From the NCBI GenBank assembly GCA_016872555.1, contig VGZO01000015.1, forward strand, positions 1-64,000: a stretch of 64,000 nucleotides of DNA, written 5' to 3'. The notes under the pieces are model-generated. The model made no database searches. It was not told where the DNA came from and was given only the letters and a program-made list of their open reading frames with translations. The position numbers and the translations under genes were made by a program. This document shows positions 1-8,856 of the stretch, piece by piece (position 1 is the first letter of the stretch; the number at the start of each line of letters is the position of its first letter). Source of the stretch: Planctomycetota bacterium (GTDB taxonomy: Bacteria; Planctomycetota; Planctomycetia; Pirellulales; UBA1268).

Positions 1-10
1 GGCGACCGCC

Positions 11-81
11 GCAGGCGTGGGACACCTCGGCTGTCCCACCGCCTGCGCAAGCCTGCGGGGGCCATGGAAGGCCCCGCAGGC
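11..81 (-). terminator. Two tandem hairpins downstream of ppdK
   Basis: Two strong inverted repeats lie just past the ppdK stop codon. The nearer has arms at 51-63 and 70-81 (GCCTGCGGGGGCC paired with GGCCCCGCAGGC, one bulged G) and a 6-base loop. The farther has arms at 11-24 and 32-46 built on GCAGGCG/CGCCTGC and GGGACA/TGTCCC with one bulge. Neither is followed by a clear T-run on the minus strand, so an intrinsic terminator is likely but not certain. RNA stabilisation or a repeat family are alternatives. Confidence 0.55.
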
Positions 82-88
82 GCTGAAA

Positions 89-2890
89 TCAGTACGTCTT
101 GCCGAGCGCGGCCTGCGCCGCGGCGAGGCGGGCCACCGGCAGCCGGAACGGCGAGCAGCTCACGTAATCGAGCCCGACGTGGTGGCAGAAAACCACCGAG
201 TGGGGATCGCCGCCGTGCTCGCCGCAGATCCCCAGCTTGATGTCCGGACGGGTCTTCTTCCCCTTCTCGACGGCGATCCGCATCAGCTGCCCGACGCCGG
301 TGGCGTCGAGCGAGGCGAAGGGATTGGCCTTCACGATCCCCAGTTCGGTGTAGCGGGGAAGGAACGTCGCCGAGTCGTCGCGGCTCATGCCGAGGCAGGT
401 CTGCGTCAGGTCGTTGGTGCCGAACGAGAAAAACTCGGCACTCTCGGCGATCTCGTCGGCCGTCAGCGCGCCGCGCGGGATCTCGATCATCGTGCCGACG
501 AGGTACTTGATCTTCTGACCCGTCTCCTTCATCACTGCCGCCGCCACCTGATGGACGATCTCGACCTGGTGATCGAGCTCCTTCCGGAAGCCGACCAGCG
601 GGATCATGATCTCCGGCTTCACCTTGATGCCGTCCTTCTGCACCTTGGCAGCCGCCTCGAACACGGCGCGGGCCTGCATCTCGGAGATCTCGGGGTAGCT
701 GATCCCGAGGCGGCAGCCGCGGTGGCCGAGCATCGGGTTGAATTCGTGCAGGGCGTGGACGCGCTGGCGGACCGTCTCGACCGGGAGGCCGAGCTTGCGC
801 GCCAGATCGGCCTGGGCCTTGTCGTCGTGGGGGACGAATTCGTGGAGCGGCGGATCGAGGAAGCGGATCGTCGCCGGCCGCCCCTCGAGGGCCCGGAAGA
901 TCCCCTCGAAGTCGTCGCGCTGGTAGGGGAGGAGCTTCGCCAGCGCCTCGCGGCGGGCCGGCTCGCCGTCGGCGAGGATCATCTCGCGCATCGCGTCGAT
1001 CCGGTCCCCCTCGAAGAACATGTGCTCGGTCCGCGTCAGGCCGATCCCCTCGGCGCCGAAGGCGATCGCGTGGCGCACCTGCTCCGGCGTGTCGGCGTTG
1101 GTCCGCAGGCCGAGCTTCCGGTGCTTGTCGGCGAGCCTCATGATGAAGTCGTAGTACTGGAAGACGGCCGAGTCCTCCGGCTTCATCGTCCGCGTGATCA
1201 GCACCTGCTTGAGCTCGCTGTCGGCGGTCGCCAGCGCCCCGGCGAGCACCTCGCCGGTGCTGCCGTTGATCGAGATCGCGTCCCCCTCGCGGAGCGTCGT
1301 CGTTCCGCAGGTCAGCGTTCCCTTGCCGTAGTCGATGACCAGCGCCCCGGCGCCCGCCACGCAGACCTTCCCCATCTGCCGGGCGACGAGGGCCGCGTGG
1401 CTCGAGACGCCCCCGCGGCTGGTGAGGATCCCCTCGGCGGCGATCATCCCGCGCAGGTCCTCGGGGCTCGTCTCGACGCGCGCCAAGACCACCTTTTCCC
1501 CTTTGCCGGCGAGCTCCTCGGCGCGGACGGCGGAGAACACGAGCTTCCCGGTGGCCGCCCCCGGGCCGGCCGGCAGGCCGGTGGTGAGGACGCGGCCGGC
1601 CTTCTTCGCCGCCTCGTAGCCGTGCCGGTCGAAGATCGGCGCCAGGAGCTGTGACAGGGCATCGGGATCGGCCGACTGGATCGCGTGCTCCGGCGACATC
1701 AGCTTCTGCTTGACCATGTCGTGGGCGATCTTCACGTAGGCCAGCGCCGTCCGCTTCCCGTGCCGCGTCTGCAGCATGTAGAGCTTCTTCTTCTCGACGG
1801 TGAACTCGAAGTCCTGGACGTCGCCGAACTTCTTCTCGAGCCGCTCCCGGACCTGCTCGAGCTGCTTGTAGGTGCCGGCGAAGCCCGGGTCGTCGGCCAT
1901 CGCGACCACCGGCTTGGGCGTGCGCACCCCGGCGACGACGTCCTCCCCCTGGGCGTTGACGAGGTATTCGCCGTAGAAGACGTCCTCGCCGGTCGCCGGG
2001 TCGCGCGTGAAGGCCACGCCGGTGGCGCAGTCGTCGCCCATGTTGCCGAAGACCATCGTCTGGACGTTGACCGCCGTGCCCCACTCGTCGGGGATCTTGT
2101 ACTTGCGGCGGTAGAGGATCGCCCGCTCGTTCATCCAGCTGCCGAACACGGCGCCCACGGCACCCATCAGCTGCTCGAACGGGTCCTGCGGAAACGGCTT
2201 CTTCGTCCGCTCGTGGATCAGCTTGACGTAGCGGCGGATCAACTCCTGGAGAGCCTCGGCGGAGAGGTCGGTGTCTTCGTGGACGCCGCGCTCGTGCTTG
2301 AGTTGCTCCATCACCTCCTCGAACGGATCGTGCTCGTTCTCGTGGCGCTTCTGGACCCCCATCACCACGTCGCCGTACATCTGGATGAAGCGGCGGTAGG
2401 AGTCGTAGGCGAAGCGCGGGTTGCCGGTGGCCTTGGCGAGGCCCTCGACGGAGCGGTCGTTGAGGCCGAGGTTGAGGATCGTGTCCATCATCCCCGGCAT
2501 GCTGTCGCGGGCGCCGGAGCGGACGCTCACCAGCAGCGGATGGACGGGATCGCCGAACTTTTTCCCGCACTCCTTCTCGAGCAGACGGACGTAGGAGTGG
2601 ACCTCCTCCTCGAGCCCCTTGGGGAACTTCTTGTGGTTGTGGTAATAGTCGATGCAGACGGCGGTGGTGATCGTGAATCCCGGCGGCACCGGCAGCCCGA
2701 TCTTGGTCATCTGCGCGAGGTTCGCCCCCTTGCCCCCCAGCAGCGGCTTCATCGTGCCGTCGCCGTCGCAGCGCTTCGCCCCGAAGTAGTAGATCATCCG
2801 TCCCGGCTTCGCCGCCCGGGCGGTCTTGGCAGCCTTGGGGGAAGGGGTCGCGGACTTCTTCGCGGCGGACTTCTTTCCGGAGGTGGCCAT
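89..2890 (-). CDS. ppdK: Pyruvate, phosphate dikinase
   Basis: Interconverts pyruvate, ATP and phosphate with PEP, AMP and pyrophosphate in the cytoplasm, at the glycolysis/gluconeogenesis branch point. The 933-residue product matches the family in length. It has an N-terminal ATP-grasp domain ([12 protein letters not shown] near residue 50), a swivelling phosphohistidine domain with [11 protein letters not shown] (catalytic His at about 498) and a C-terminal PEP/pyruvate barrel ending with [10 protein letters not shown]. The first 30 residues form a Lys/Ala-rich basic tail not typical of the core family. The reading frame is open to 2968, but I place the start at ATG 2890, because a good promoter at 2950-2978 lies inside the longer version and that tail begins here. 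The gene is monocistronic and divergent from the PSD1 gene at 3083. The enzyme call is secure; the direction of flux in vivo cannot be told. Confidence 0.97.
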   Translation of the reverse strand: MATSGKKSAAKKSATPSPKAAKTARAAKPGRMIYYFGAKRCDGDGTMKPLLGGKGANLAQMTKIGLPVPPGFTITTAVCIDYYHNHKKFPKGLEEEVHSYVRLLEKECGKKFGDPVHPLLVSVRSGARDSMPGMMDTILNLGLNDRSVEGLAKATGNPRFAYDSYRRFIQMYGDVVMGVQKRHENEHDPFEEVMEQLKHERGVHEDTDLSAEALQELIRRYVKLIHERTKKPFPQDPFEQLMGAVGAVFGSWMNERAILYRRKYKIPDEWGTAVNVQTMVFGNMGDDCATGVAFTRDPATGEDVFYGEYLVNAQGEDVVAGVRTPKPVVAMADDPGFAGTYKQLEQVRERLEKKFGDVQDFEFTVEKKKLYMLQTRHGKRTALAYVKIAHDMVKQKLMSPEHAIQSADPDALSQLLAPIFDRHGYEAAKKAGRVLTTGLPAGPGAATGKLVFSAVRAEELAGKGEKVVLARVETSPEDLRGMIAAEGILTSRGGVSSHAALVARQMGKVCVAGAGALVIDYGKGTLTCGTTTLREGDAISINGSTGEVLAGALATADSELKQVLITRTMKPEDSAVFQYYDFIMRLADKHRKLGLRTNADTPEQVRHAIAFGAEGIGLTRTEHMFFEGDRIDAMREMILADGEPARREALAKLLPYQRDDFEGIFRALEGRPATIRFLDPPLHEFVPHDDKAQADLARKLGLPVETVRQRVHALHEFNPMLGHRGCRLGISYPEISEMQARAVFEAAAKVQKDGIKVKPEIMIPLVGFRKELDHQVEIVHQVAAAVMKETGQKIKYLVGTMIEIPRGALTADEIAESAEFFSFGTNDLTQTCLGMSRDDSATFLPRYTELGIVKANPFASLDATGVGQLMRIAVEKGKKTRPDIKLGICGEHGGDPHSVVFCHHVGLDYVSCSPFRLPVARLAAAQAALGKTY

Positions 2891-2949
2891 GGGGTGGAAG
2901 GGGCCTTTCGCAGGGGAAACAGTGCGGGATTTCGGGAAAAACCGCCCGG

Positions 2950-2978
2950 AATCTACGGTCGTGGCCACACCCAGTCAA
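2950..2978 (-). promoter_or_regulatory. Sigma-70-type promoter of ppdK
   Basis: On the minus strand, TTGACT (2978-2973) and TAGATT (2955-2950) are separated by exactly 17 bases, a close match to the housekeeping consensus. Transcription would start near 2943, giving a leader of about 50 bases before the ATG at 2890. It is one of the best promoter matches I found in the window. Confidence 0.6.
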
Positions 2979-3082
2979 CGCGGCGGGCCACGGTGGGGGG
3001 CAGCGCCCCGCGGGGGCTACACTGCCCGCGGCGGCGTGGGACGGGGTGCGAGTCCTTCCGGCGAGGGAGCGGGCGGGTTGCC

Positions 3083-5494
3083 ATGACCGACAGGTATCGC
3101 GGCACAGTCATCGCGCTGGTGCTCGCGCTGGGGGCGCGGGCCGTTGCGGCCGGTGCTCCCGACTACTCGGCCACCGTCCGGCCGATCCTCGCGCGGAGCT
3201 GCTTTCCCTGCCACGGCCCCGACGGGGAAGCGCGGCAGGCGGGCCTCCGCCTCGACGACGTCGGCGCGGCGCGGCGCGTGCTGGCCAGTGGCGCGGTCGC
3301 GATCGTTCCCGGCGACGCCGGCGCGAGCGCCTTGGTGACGAGGATCGAAGCCAGCGACCCCGACCTGATGATGCCGCCGCCGGCCGGACCGCATCCTTTG
3401 TCGGCCGCCGAGCGGCAGATGCTCCGCGCCTGGGTCGAGGCCGGCGCTCCGGCGGCGGAGCCGTGGGGACTGGTGGCCCCGGTCCGCCCGGGACTGCCGG
3501 CCGGGGGTCCGGGATGGATCGACCGGGCACTCGAGGCACGATTCACCGCGGCCGGCCTCGGCGCCGCGCCACCGGCCGATCCCGTCACGCTCGTGCGCCG
3601 CGTGCACCTCGATCTCACCGGCATCCCGCCGACGCCCGACGAGGTCACCGCGTACCTCGCCGACGGGCGCCCCGACCGCTGGGAGCGGCTCGTCGACCGT
3701 CTCCTCGCCAGTCCTCGGCACGCCGAACGGATGGCGACCTGGTGGCTCGACCAGGTCCGCTACGCCGACACCGTCGGCTACCACGGCGACCAGGACCAGC
3801 GCGCCGCGCCGTACCGCGACTGGGTCATCAAGGCGTTCCTCGACGATCTGCCCTTCGACCGGTTCACGATCCTCCAGCTGGCCGGCGATCTCACCGAGCC
3901 CGGCCCCGGCGAGCACCCCGACGATCGCGACCTCGCGAGCTGTTACAACCGCCTCCTGCAGACGAGTCACGAAGGGGGGGTCCAGGCGCGCGAGTACCGG
4001 GCGATCTACCAGGCCGACCGGGTGCGGAACCTGTCGGTGGTGTGGATGGCGGCGACGATCGGCTGCGCCCAGTGCCACGACCATAAGTTCGATCCGTTCA
4101 CGGCCCACGACTTCCACGCCCTGGCGGCGTTCTTCGCCGACGTCGACGACGAGGCCCACTTCAAGGACGGCTCCAACGACCTGCCGACGCGGCGCCGTCC
4201 GGAGCGGCGCGTCGTGCCCCCCTTCGCGCGCGACGAGGCGGCGGCGATCGACGGGCGTCTCGCCATCCTCGACCGCCGGCTGCCGGCACTGGTGCTGCCG
4301 CCGTGGGCCGCGCCCGAGGTTGCCGAGGCCGACGAGACGGTGGCCCTGCGGATCGAGCGCGAGCGGCTCGCGGCCAGGCGCGCGGCGCTCGAAGAAGGGG
4401 TGATGGTCACCCGCGCCCTGGCCGAGCCGCGCGAGGTGCGGATCCTCCCCCGCGGCAACTGGCTCGACGACTCCGGGGCGCCGGTGGCCCCGGCCGTTCC
4501 CACGCGCCACGGCCGGTTGGATCCCGCCGGCCGCGCCGGCCGGCTCGAACTGGCGCGGTGGCTCGTGACTCCCGTCGCGGCCGGGGGGCAGGGGGAGATG
4601 ACGGCGCGGGTGATCGCCAACCGCGTCTGGGCGATCTGTTTCGGCACCGGGCTGTGCCGCTCGCCCGGCGACTTCGGCGCCCAGGGGCAGCCCCCCGACC
4701 ACCCCGAGATCCTCGACGGCGTGGCCCTCGAGCTGCTCGACGGCGGCTGGAGCCTGCGCCGGCTCCTCCGCACGATCCTCACCAGCCGTGCCTACCGGCG
4801 CTCGAGCGAGCCGTCGGCAGCGCAGCTCGCCGCCGATCCCGACAACCGGCTCCTCGCCCGCCAGGGGCGCTGGCGGCTGCCCGCCGAGCACGTCCGCGAC
4901 ACGCTCCTGGCGGTCAGTGGCCTCCTCGAGGAGCGCCTCGGCGGCGAAACCTCGCGCCCCTACCAGCCGGCCGGCCATTACCGCCTGCTCAACTTCCCGC
5001 AGCGCGAGTACCACGCCGACGGCGACTGGCGGCAATGGCGGCGGGGCGTGTACGTCCACTGGCAGCGGACGTTCCTCCACCCGCAGCTGGCCGCCTTCGA
5101 CGCGCCGTCGCGCGAGGAGTGCACCGTCGCCCGGCCGCGCTCGAGCACGCCGCGCGCGGCGCTGGTGCTCCTCAACGACCCGAGCTTCGTCGAGGCCGCC
5201 CGGCGGCTGGCGGAGGAGGTGCTGCGCCACGCCGGGCCGACCGACCCGGAACGGATCGGATGGCTGTGGTGCCGCGTGCTGTCGCGGCCGCCGCTGCCGG
5301 CCGAGGTGGAGCTGCTCGCCGGCCTCGTCGCCCGGCGCCGTGAGGAATACCGGGCCGACGTGCCGGCCGCGGCGGCGCTGGTGGCCGTCGGTGAATCCCC
5401 GCGCGACGACGCGCTCCCGCCCGGCGAACACGCCGCCTGGACCGCCGCCGCCCGTGTGGTCCTCAACCTCCACGAAACGACGAGCCGCCAGTGA
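3083..5494 (+). CDS. PSD1 / DUF1549 / DUF1553 secreted protein
   Basis: The 803-residue protein has a signal peptide (residues 1-23) and then the PSD1 planctomycete cytochrome-C-like domain with a CFPCH heme-binding motif at 40-44. DUF1549 follows, containing the family's internal [12 protein letters not shown] motif, a second CxxCH, and then C-terminal DUF1553 with NRVWAICFGTGL. The biochemical role of this family is unknown; secretion and c-type heme attachment are inferred from the signal and motifs. The start is ATG 3083; the frame extends upstream only as an antisense shadow of ppdK. A TACACT hexamer at 3018-3023 may be its -10 element, without a clear -35. The stop overlaps the GTG of the DUF1501 partner at 5491, so the two are translationally coupled. 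The length is usual for the family. Confidence 0.93.
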   Translation: MTDRYRGTVIALVLALGARAVAAGAPDYSATVRPILARSCFPCHGPDGEARQAGLRLDDVGAARRVLASGAVAIVPGDAGASALVTRIEASDPDLMMPPPAGPHPLSAAERQMLRAWVEAGAPAAEPWGLVAPVRPGLPAGGPGWIDRALEARFTAAGLGAAPPADPVTLVRRVHLDLTGIPPTPDEVTAYLADGRPDRWERLVDRLLASPRHAERMATWWLDQVRYADTVGYHGDQDQRAAPYRDWVIKAFLDDLPFDRFTILQLAGDLTEPGPGEHPDDRDLASCYNRLLQTSHEGGVQAREYRAIYQADRVRNLSVVWMAATIGCAQCHDHKFDPFTAHDFHALAAFFADVDDEAHFKDGSNDLPTRRRPERRVVPPFARDEAAAIDGRLAILDRRLPALVLPPWAAPEVAEADETVALRIERERLAARRAALEEGVMVTRALAEPREVRILPRGNWLDDSGAPVAPAVPTRHGRLDPAGRAGRLELARWLVTPVAAGGQGEMTARVIANRVWAICFGTGLCRSPGDFGAQGQPPDHPEILDGVALELLDGGWSLRRLLRTILTSRAYRRSSEPSAAQLAADPDNRLLARQGRWRLPAEHVRDTLLAVSGLLEERLGGETSRPYQPAGHYRLLNFPQREYHADGDWRQWRRGVYVHWQRTFLHPQLAAFDAPSREECTVARPRSSTPRAALVLLNDPSFVEAARRLAEEVLRHAGPTDPERIGWLWCRVLSRPPLPAEVELLAGLVARRREEYRADVPAAAALVAVGESPRDDALPPGEHAAWTAAARVVLNLHETTSRQ

Positions 5495-6912
5495 CTCCCG
5501 AGCTCCTCGCGATCCACCGCCGCACCTTCCTCCGCGATCAGGGGCTCGCCCTCGGGGCGGCGGCGCTGGGGCTTCTCGGGGCGCGGCCGGCACCGGCGGC
5601 CCCGGGGCGCGACCCGCTGCCGGGGCTGCCGCACCACCCGCCCCGCGCCCGGGCGGTGATCTTCGTCTGCCTCGCCGGTGGTCCGAGCCACCTCGAGTCG
5701 TTCGACCACAAGCCCACGCTCGCCGCCCGCGACGGCGAACCGATGCCCGAGAGCATCACCGCCGGCCAACCGATCGCGCAGCTCCAGGGGCAGAAGCTCG
5801 TCTGCCTCGGGCCGCGCGCGGGTTTCCGGCGCTACGGCGCGTGCGGCGCCGAGATCAGCGACCATTTTCCGCGGCTCGGTGCCCAGGCCGACCGGCTGGC
5901 GATCGTGCGCTCGCTGGTCACCGAGCAGATCAACCACGATCCCGCCCACACCTTCATGAACTGCGGCACCGCGCTGTCCGGCCGGCCGAGCATGGGGGCG
6001 TGGGTGACCTACGGCCTGGGGAGCGCCGCCGACGACCTGCCCGGATTCGTCGTCCTCACCAGCCGGCTGGGGCGCAATCCCCAGCCGATCGCGGCGCGGC
6101 AGTGGCACTCGGGATTCCTCCCCGGCGCCTGCCAGGGGGTGGAGTTCGGCACGGCGGGCCCGCCGGTTCACTACGCGGCCAGCCCGCCGGGAGTCGGCAC
6201 CGGTCACCAGGCCGACGTGGTCCGCACGGTGCAGGCGCTCGACCGGATCGCCGCCGGCACCGGAACCGACCCCGAGATCGCCACGCGGATCGCGCAGTAC
6301 GAGCTCGCCTTCCGGATGCAGACCGCCGTGCCGGCCCTCGCCGACCTCGCCGACGAGTCGCCGGAGACGCTGGCCCTCTACGGCGCCGAGCCGGGACGGG
6401 CGACGATCGGCACCAACTGCCTGATGGCGCGCCGGTTGGTCGAGCGCGGGGTGCGGTTCGTGCAGCTCTACCATTCCGACTGGGACCACCACGACCGGAT
6501 CGACGCCTACATGGCCGAGATCTGCCCCCCCACCGACCGCGCCGTCGCCGCGCTGGTGGCCGACCTCGCCCGCCGCGGCCTCCTCGACGAGACGCTCGTC
6601 GTCGTCGGCGGCGAGTTCGGCCGGACGCCGATGGCGCAGGCCAACAAGGGGCCGGTCGGGCGCGATCATCACGTGAAGGGGTTCAGCATGGTGCTGGCCG
6701 GCGGCGGGATCCGCGGTGGTGTGACCCACGGGGCGACCGACGACTTCGGCTACCGCGCGGTCACCGACGTCGTCCACGTCCGTGACCTGCACGCCACGAT
6801 GCTGTGGCTGCTGGGCATCGACCATGCCCGGTTCTCCGTGCCCCACGAGGGGCTCGACACCCGGCTCACCGGAGTCGTGCCGGCGACCCCCGTCGTTTCC
6901 CTGTTCGGGTGA
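5491..6912 (+). CDS. DUF1501 secreted protein (alkaline-phosphatase-like fold family)
   Basis: The 473-residue protein begins with a twin-arginine-like signal (HRRTFLRDQG at 9-18, then a hydrophobic Ala/Leu stretch), which suggests Tat export. It carries family landmarks: [32 protein letters not shown] and GGEFGRTPMAQ towards the C terminus. DUF1501 belongs to the alkaline phosphatase/sulfatase-like structural clan, but no member's substrate is established to my knowledge. The GTG start at 5491 overlaps the stop of the preceding PSD1 gene (GTGA), which fixes the start. Such adjacent DUF1549 and DUF1501 genes are typical of planctomycetes and suggest joint function at the cell surface. This pair lies apart from the three others at 35-49 kb. 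Confidence 0.93.
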   Translation: MTPELLAIHRRTFLRDQGLALGAAALGLLGARPAPAAPGRDPLPGLPHHPPRARAVIFVCLAGGPSHLESFDHKPTLAARDGEPMPESITAGQPIAQLQGQKLVCLGPRAGFRRYGACGAEISDHFPRLGAQADRLAIVRSLVTEQINHDPAHTFMNCGTALSGRPSMGAWVTYGLGSAADDLPGFVVLTSRLGRNPQPIAARQWHSGFLPGACQGVEFGTAGPPVHYAASPPGVGTGHQADVVRTVQALDRIAAGTGTDPEIATRIAQYELAFRMQTAVPALADLADESPETLALYGAEPGRATIGTNCLMARRLVERGVRFVQLYHSDWDHHDRIDAYMAEICPPTDRAVAALVADLARRGLLDETLVVVGGEFGRTPMAQANKGPVGRDHHVKGFSMVLAGGGIRGGVTHGATDDFGYRAVTDVVHVRDLHATMLWLLGIDHARFSVPHEGLDTRLTGVVPATPVVSLFG

Positions 6913-7016
6913 CGGCCGGTCCAGGCTCCCGACCCCCGGGGGGACGGTCGCCGGCGGCGTTCACGGGCGACGGCTACACTCGCCACCACTCCGCCGCCGC
7001 AGCTGCCGATGGCCCC

Positions 7017-8837
7017 ATGAGCCGCTCCGCGATCAGCTATGAACCGTCGCTCGACGGTCTCCGCGCCATCGCGGTGCTCGCCGTGCTCGTCTACCACCTT
7101 CTCCCGCGCTGGCTGCCGGGAGGGTTCACCGGCGTCGACATCTTTTTCGTGATCTCGGGCTACCTGATCACGAGGATCCTCCTCGAGCAATTCGACCAGG
7201 GCAGCTTCCGCCTCTGGAGTTTCTATTACCGGCGCGTCGCCCGGATCGTGCCGGCGCTGACGTTCGTCGGCTTCGCGACGCTCCTGGCCGCGCGCTTCGT
7301 CTACGACTCCAAGCACCGCGGTGCGGCCGGTCTGGCGTTCGTGACGAGCATCACGTCACTGATGAACGTCAAGCTCTGCCTGCAGGGAAACTATTTCGAG
7401 ACCAGCCCGCTGTCGCAGCCGTTCCTCCACTGCTGGTCATTGTCGCTCGAAGAGCAGTTCTACCTCCTCTATCCGCTCGTCCTGCGCCAGGCGTAACGCC
7501 GCTCGGCCCGCACCGTGGGCGTCGTCCTCGCGGCGGCGTGCGGGGCGAGCCTCGTCGCCGGCATCGCCGCCACGCCGCGGCTGCCGACGCCGGCCTTCTA
7601 CCTGCTGCCGTTCCGCGCCTGGGAACTGCTCGCCGGTGGACTGCTCGGAGCATGGGTGTGGCGCGGCATGCCGGGGGCCCGTCCCGGGTGGGCGCGGGGG
7701 CTGCGCTGGACGGGCACGGCGGGGCTGGCCGGCTCGATCACCGTGATCGACGAGTCGACGGGGTTCCCCGGCTGGGTCGCTCTCGTGCCGGTCGTGGCGA
7801 CGGTCGCCCTGATCGCTGCGACGGCGCTCGACCGCGACGCCGGCACGTGGCACTGGCTCGGCCGGGGACCGATGGTCCTCGTCGGCAAGCTCTCCTACTC
7901 CCTCTACCTGACCCACTGGCCGGTCTGCTCGCTCGTCGACTACGCCGGGTTTGCCGCGAACGAGTGGTCGCGCCTGCCGGTGAAGATCGTCCTCATCGTG
8001 ATCGCCACGCTGGTCCTCCACGCGGTCGTCGAAGCCCCGGCCCGATCCCGGCTGCTCGACGCGCGGACCACGCGCAGCGAGGCGACGATGCTCGTGCTGT
8101 CGCTGCTGATCGCCATCGGCGTCGGGCTCACGCTCCGCACGCGCCACGCCCCACCGGGAGCATCGCTCGCCGCCGTCGCCTCCGGCGGCCTGGTGCTCAA
8201 CCGCAGCGGCACGCGCGGGACCGTCGCGCTGGTCGGCGACAGCCTGGCCAACCAGTACCTGGGCACGCTCGAGCGCGTCTGCACCAGGCTCGGTTGCCGG
8301 CTGGTCGTCCTCAGTGTCTCGGGCCGGCAGCCGATCCCCAACCGCAGTGATCCGTCACCGGAGCTGTGGGAACGGTCGCTCGCGGCCCTCCACGAGCTGC
8401 GGCCGGAAGCGATCGTGTTTTCCTGCTTCTGGGGGCTGCGGGGCCGGATGGAGCGCGAGCCGGTGGCGAGCGCCATCGCCACGATGGGCACGCTGGCGCC
8501 GGCGCTGGTGGTCACGACCGACACGCCGTTCGCCCCCGGCACGGCGACGCGCGAGGCGATCTGTGCCGGGAGCCGGCCTCCGTATCGCGAGGAGCCTCCG
8601 GCCCGGCAGCGGCGCGAGCGCGTCGACGGCTGGGTGATGGCCGAGCGGTCGACCACCGTCGAGGTGATCGACGTCGGCAGCATGGTCGTCGGCCCGGACG
8701 GCGTGCTGCGTGTGGTCGACGACGCAGGGCGCTACATCTACGACGACCGCGGTCACTTCAACGAGCACGGTGCCGCGCTGTTCGAAGGCGAGTTCGAGGC
8801 GGCGCTGCGCCGGGCGCTCGGGCGGAGCGGCGAGTGA
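7017..8837 (+). pseudogene. Acyltransferase-3 / SGNH protein interrupted by one in-frame stop
   Basis: Two pieces in the same reading frame together make one OafA/YrhL-type membrane O-acyltransferase with a C-terminal SGNH hydrolase-like domain. The first (7017-7496) carries the N-terminal transmembrane segments and the conserved HCWSLSLEEQFYLLYP. A single TAA at 7494-7496 breaks it, and the sequence resumes without frameshift (ARTVGVVLAAACGASL). The second (to 8837) holds the remaining membrane segments and the SGNH domain with GDSLANQ and the DDRGHFNEHG His block. Such proteins acetylate surface polysaccharides. All other landmarks are intact, so the stop is recent, a sequencing error, or read through. 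The restart at GTG 7515 would give a 440-residue C-terminal piece lacking the active membrane half. TACACT at 6975-6980 may be a -10 element. Confidence 0.85.
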
Positions 8838-8856
8838 TCGGCCGGTCGCACGCGCT

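Noticed and set aside
1685-3082. 466-codon upstream extension of the PSD1 gene
   Set aside because: It lies antisense to ppdK, is Arg/Leu/Asp/Gly-rich like other shadows, and the signal peptide begins at ATG 3083.
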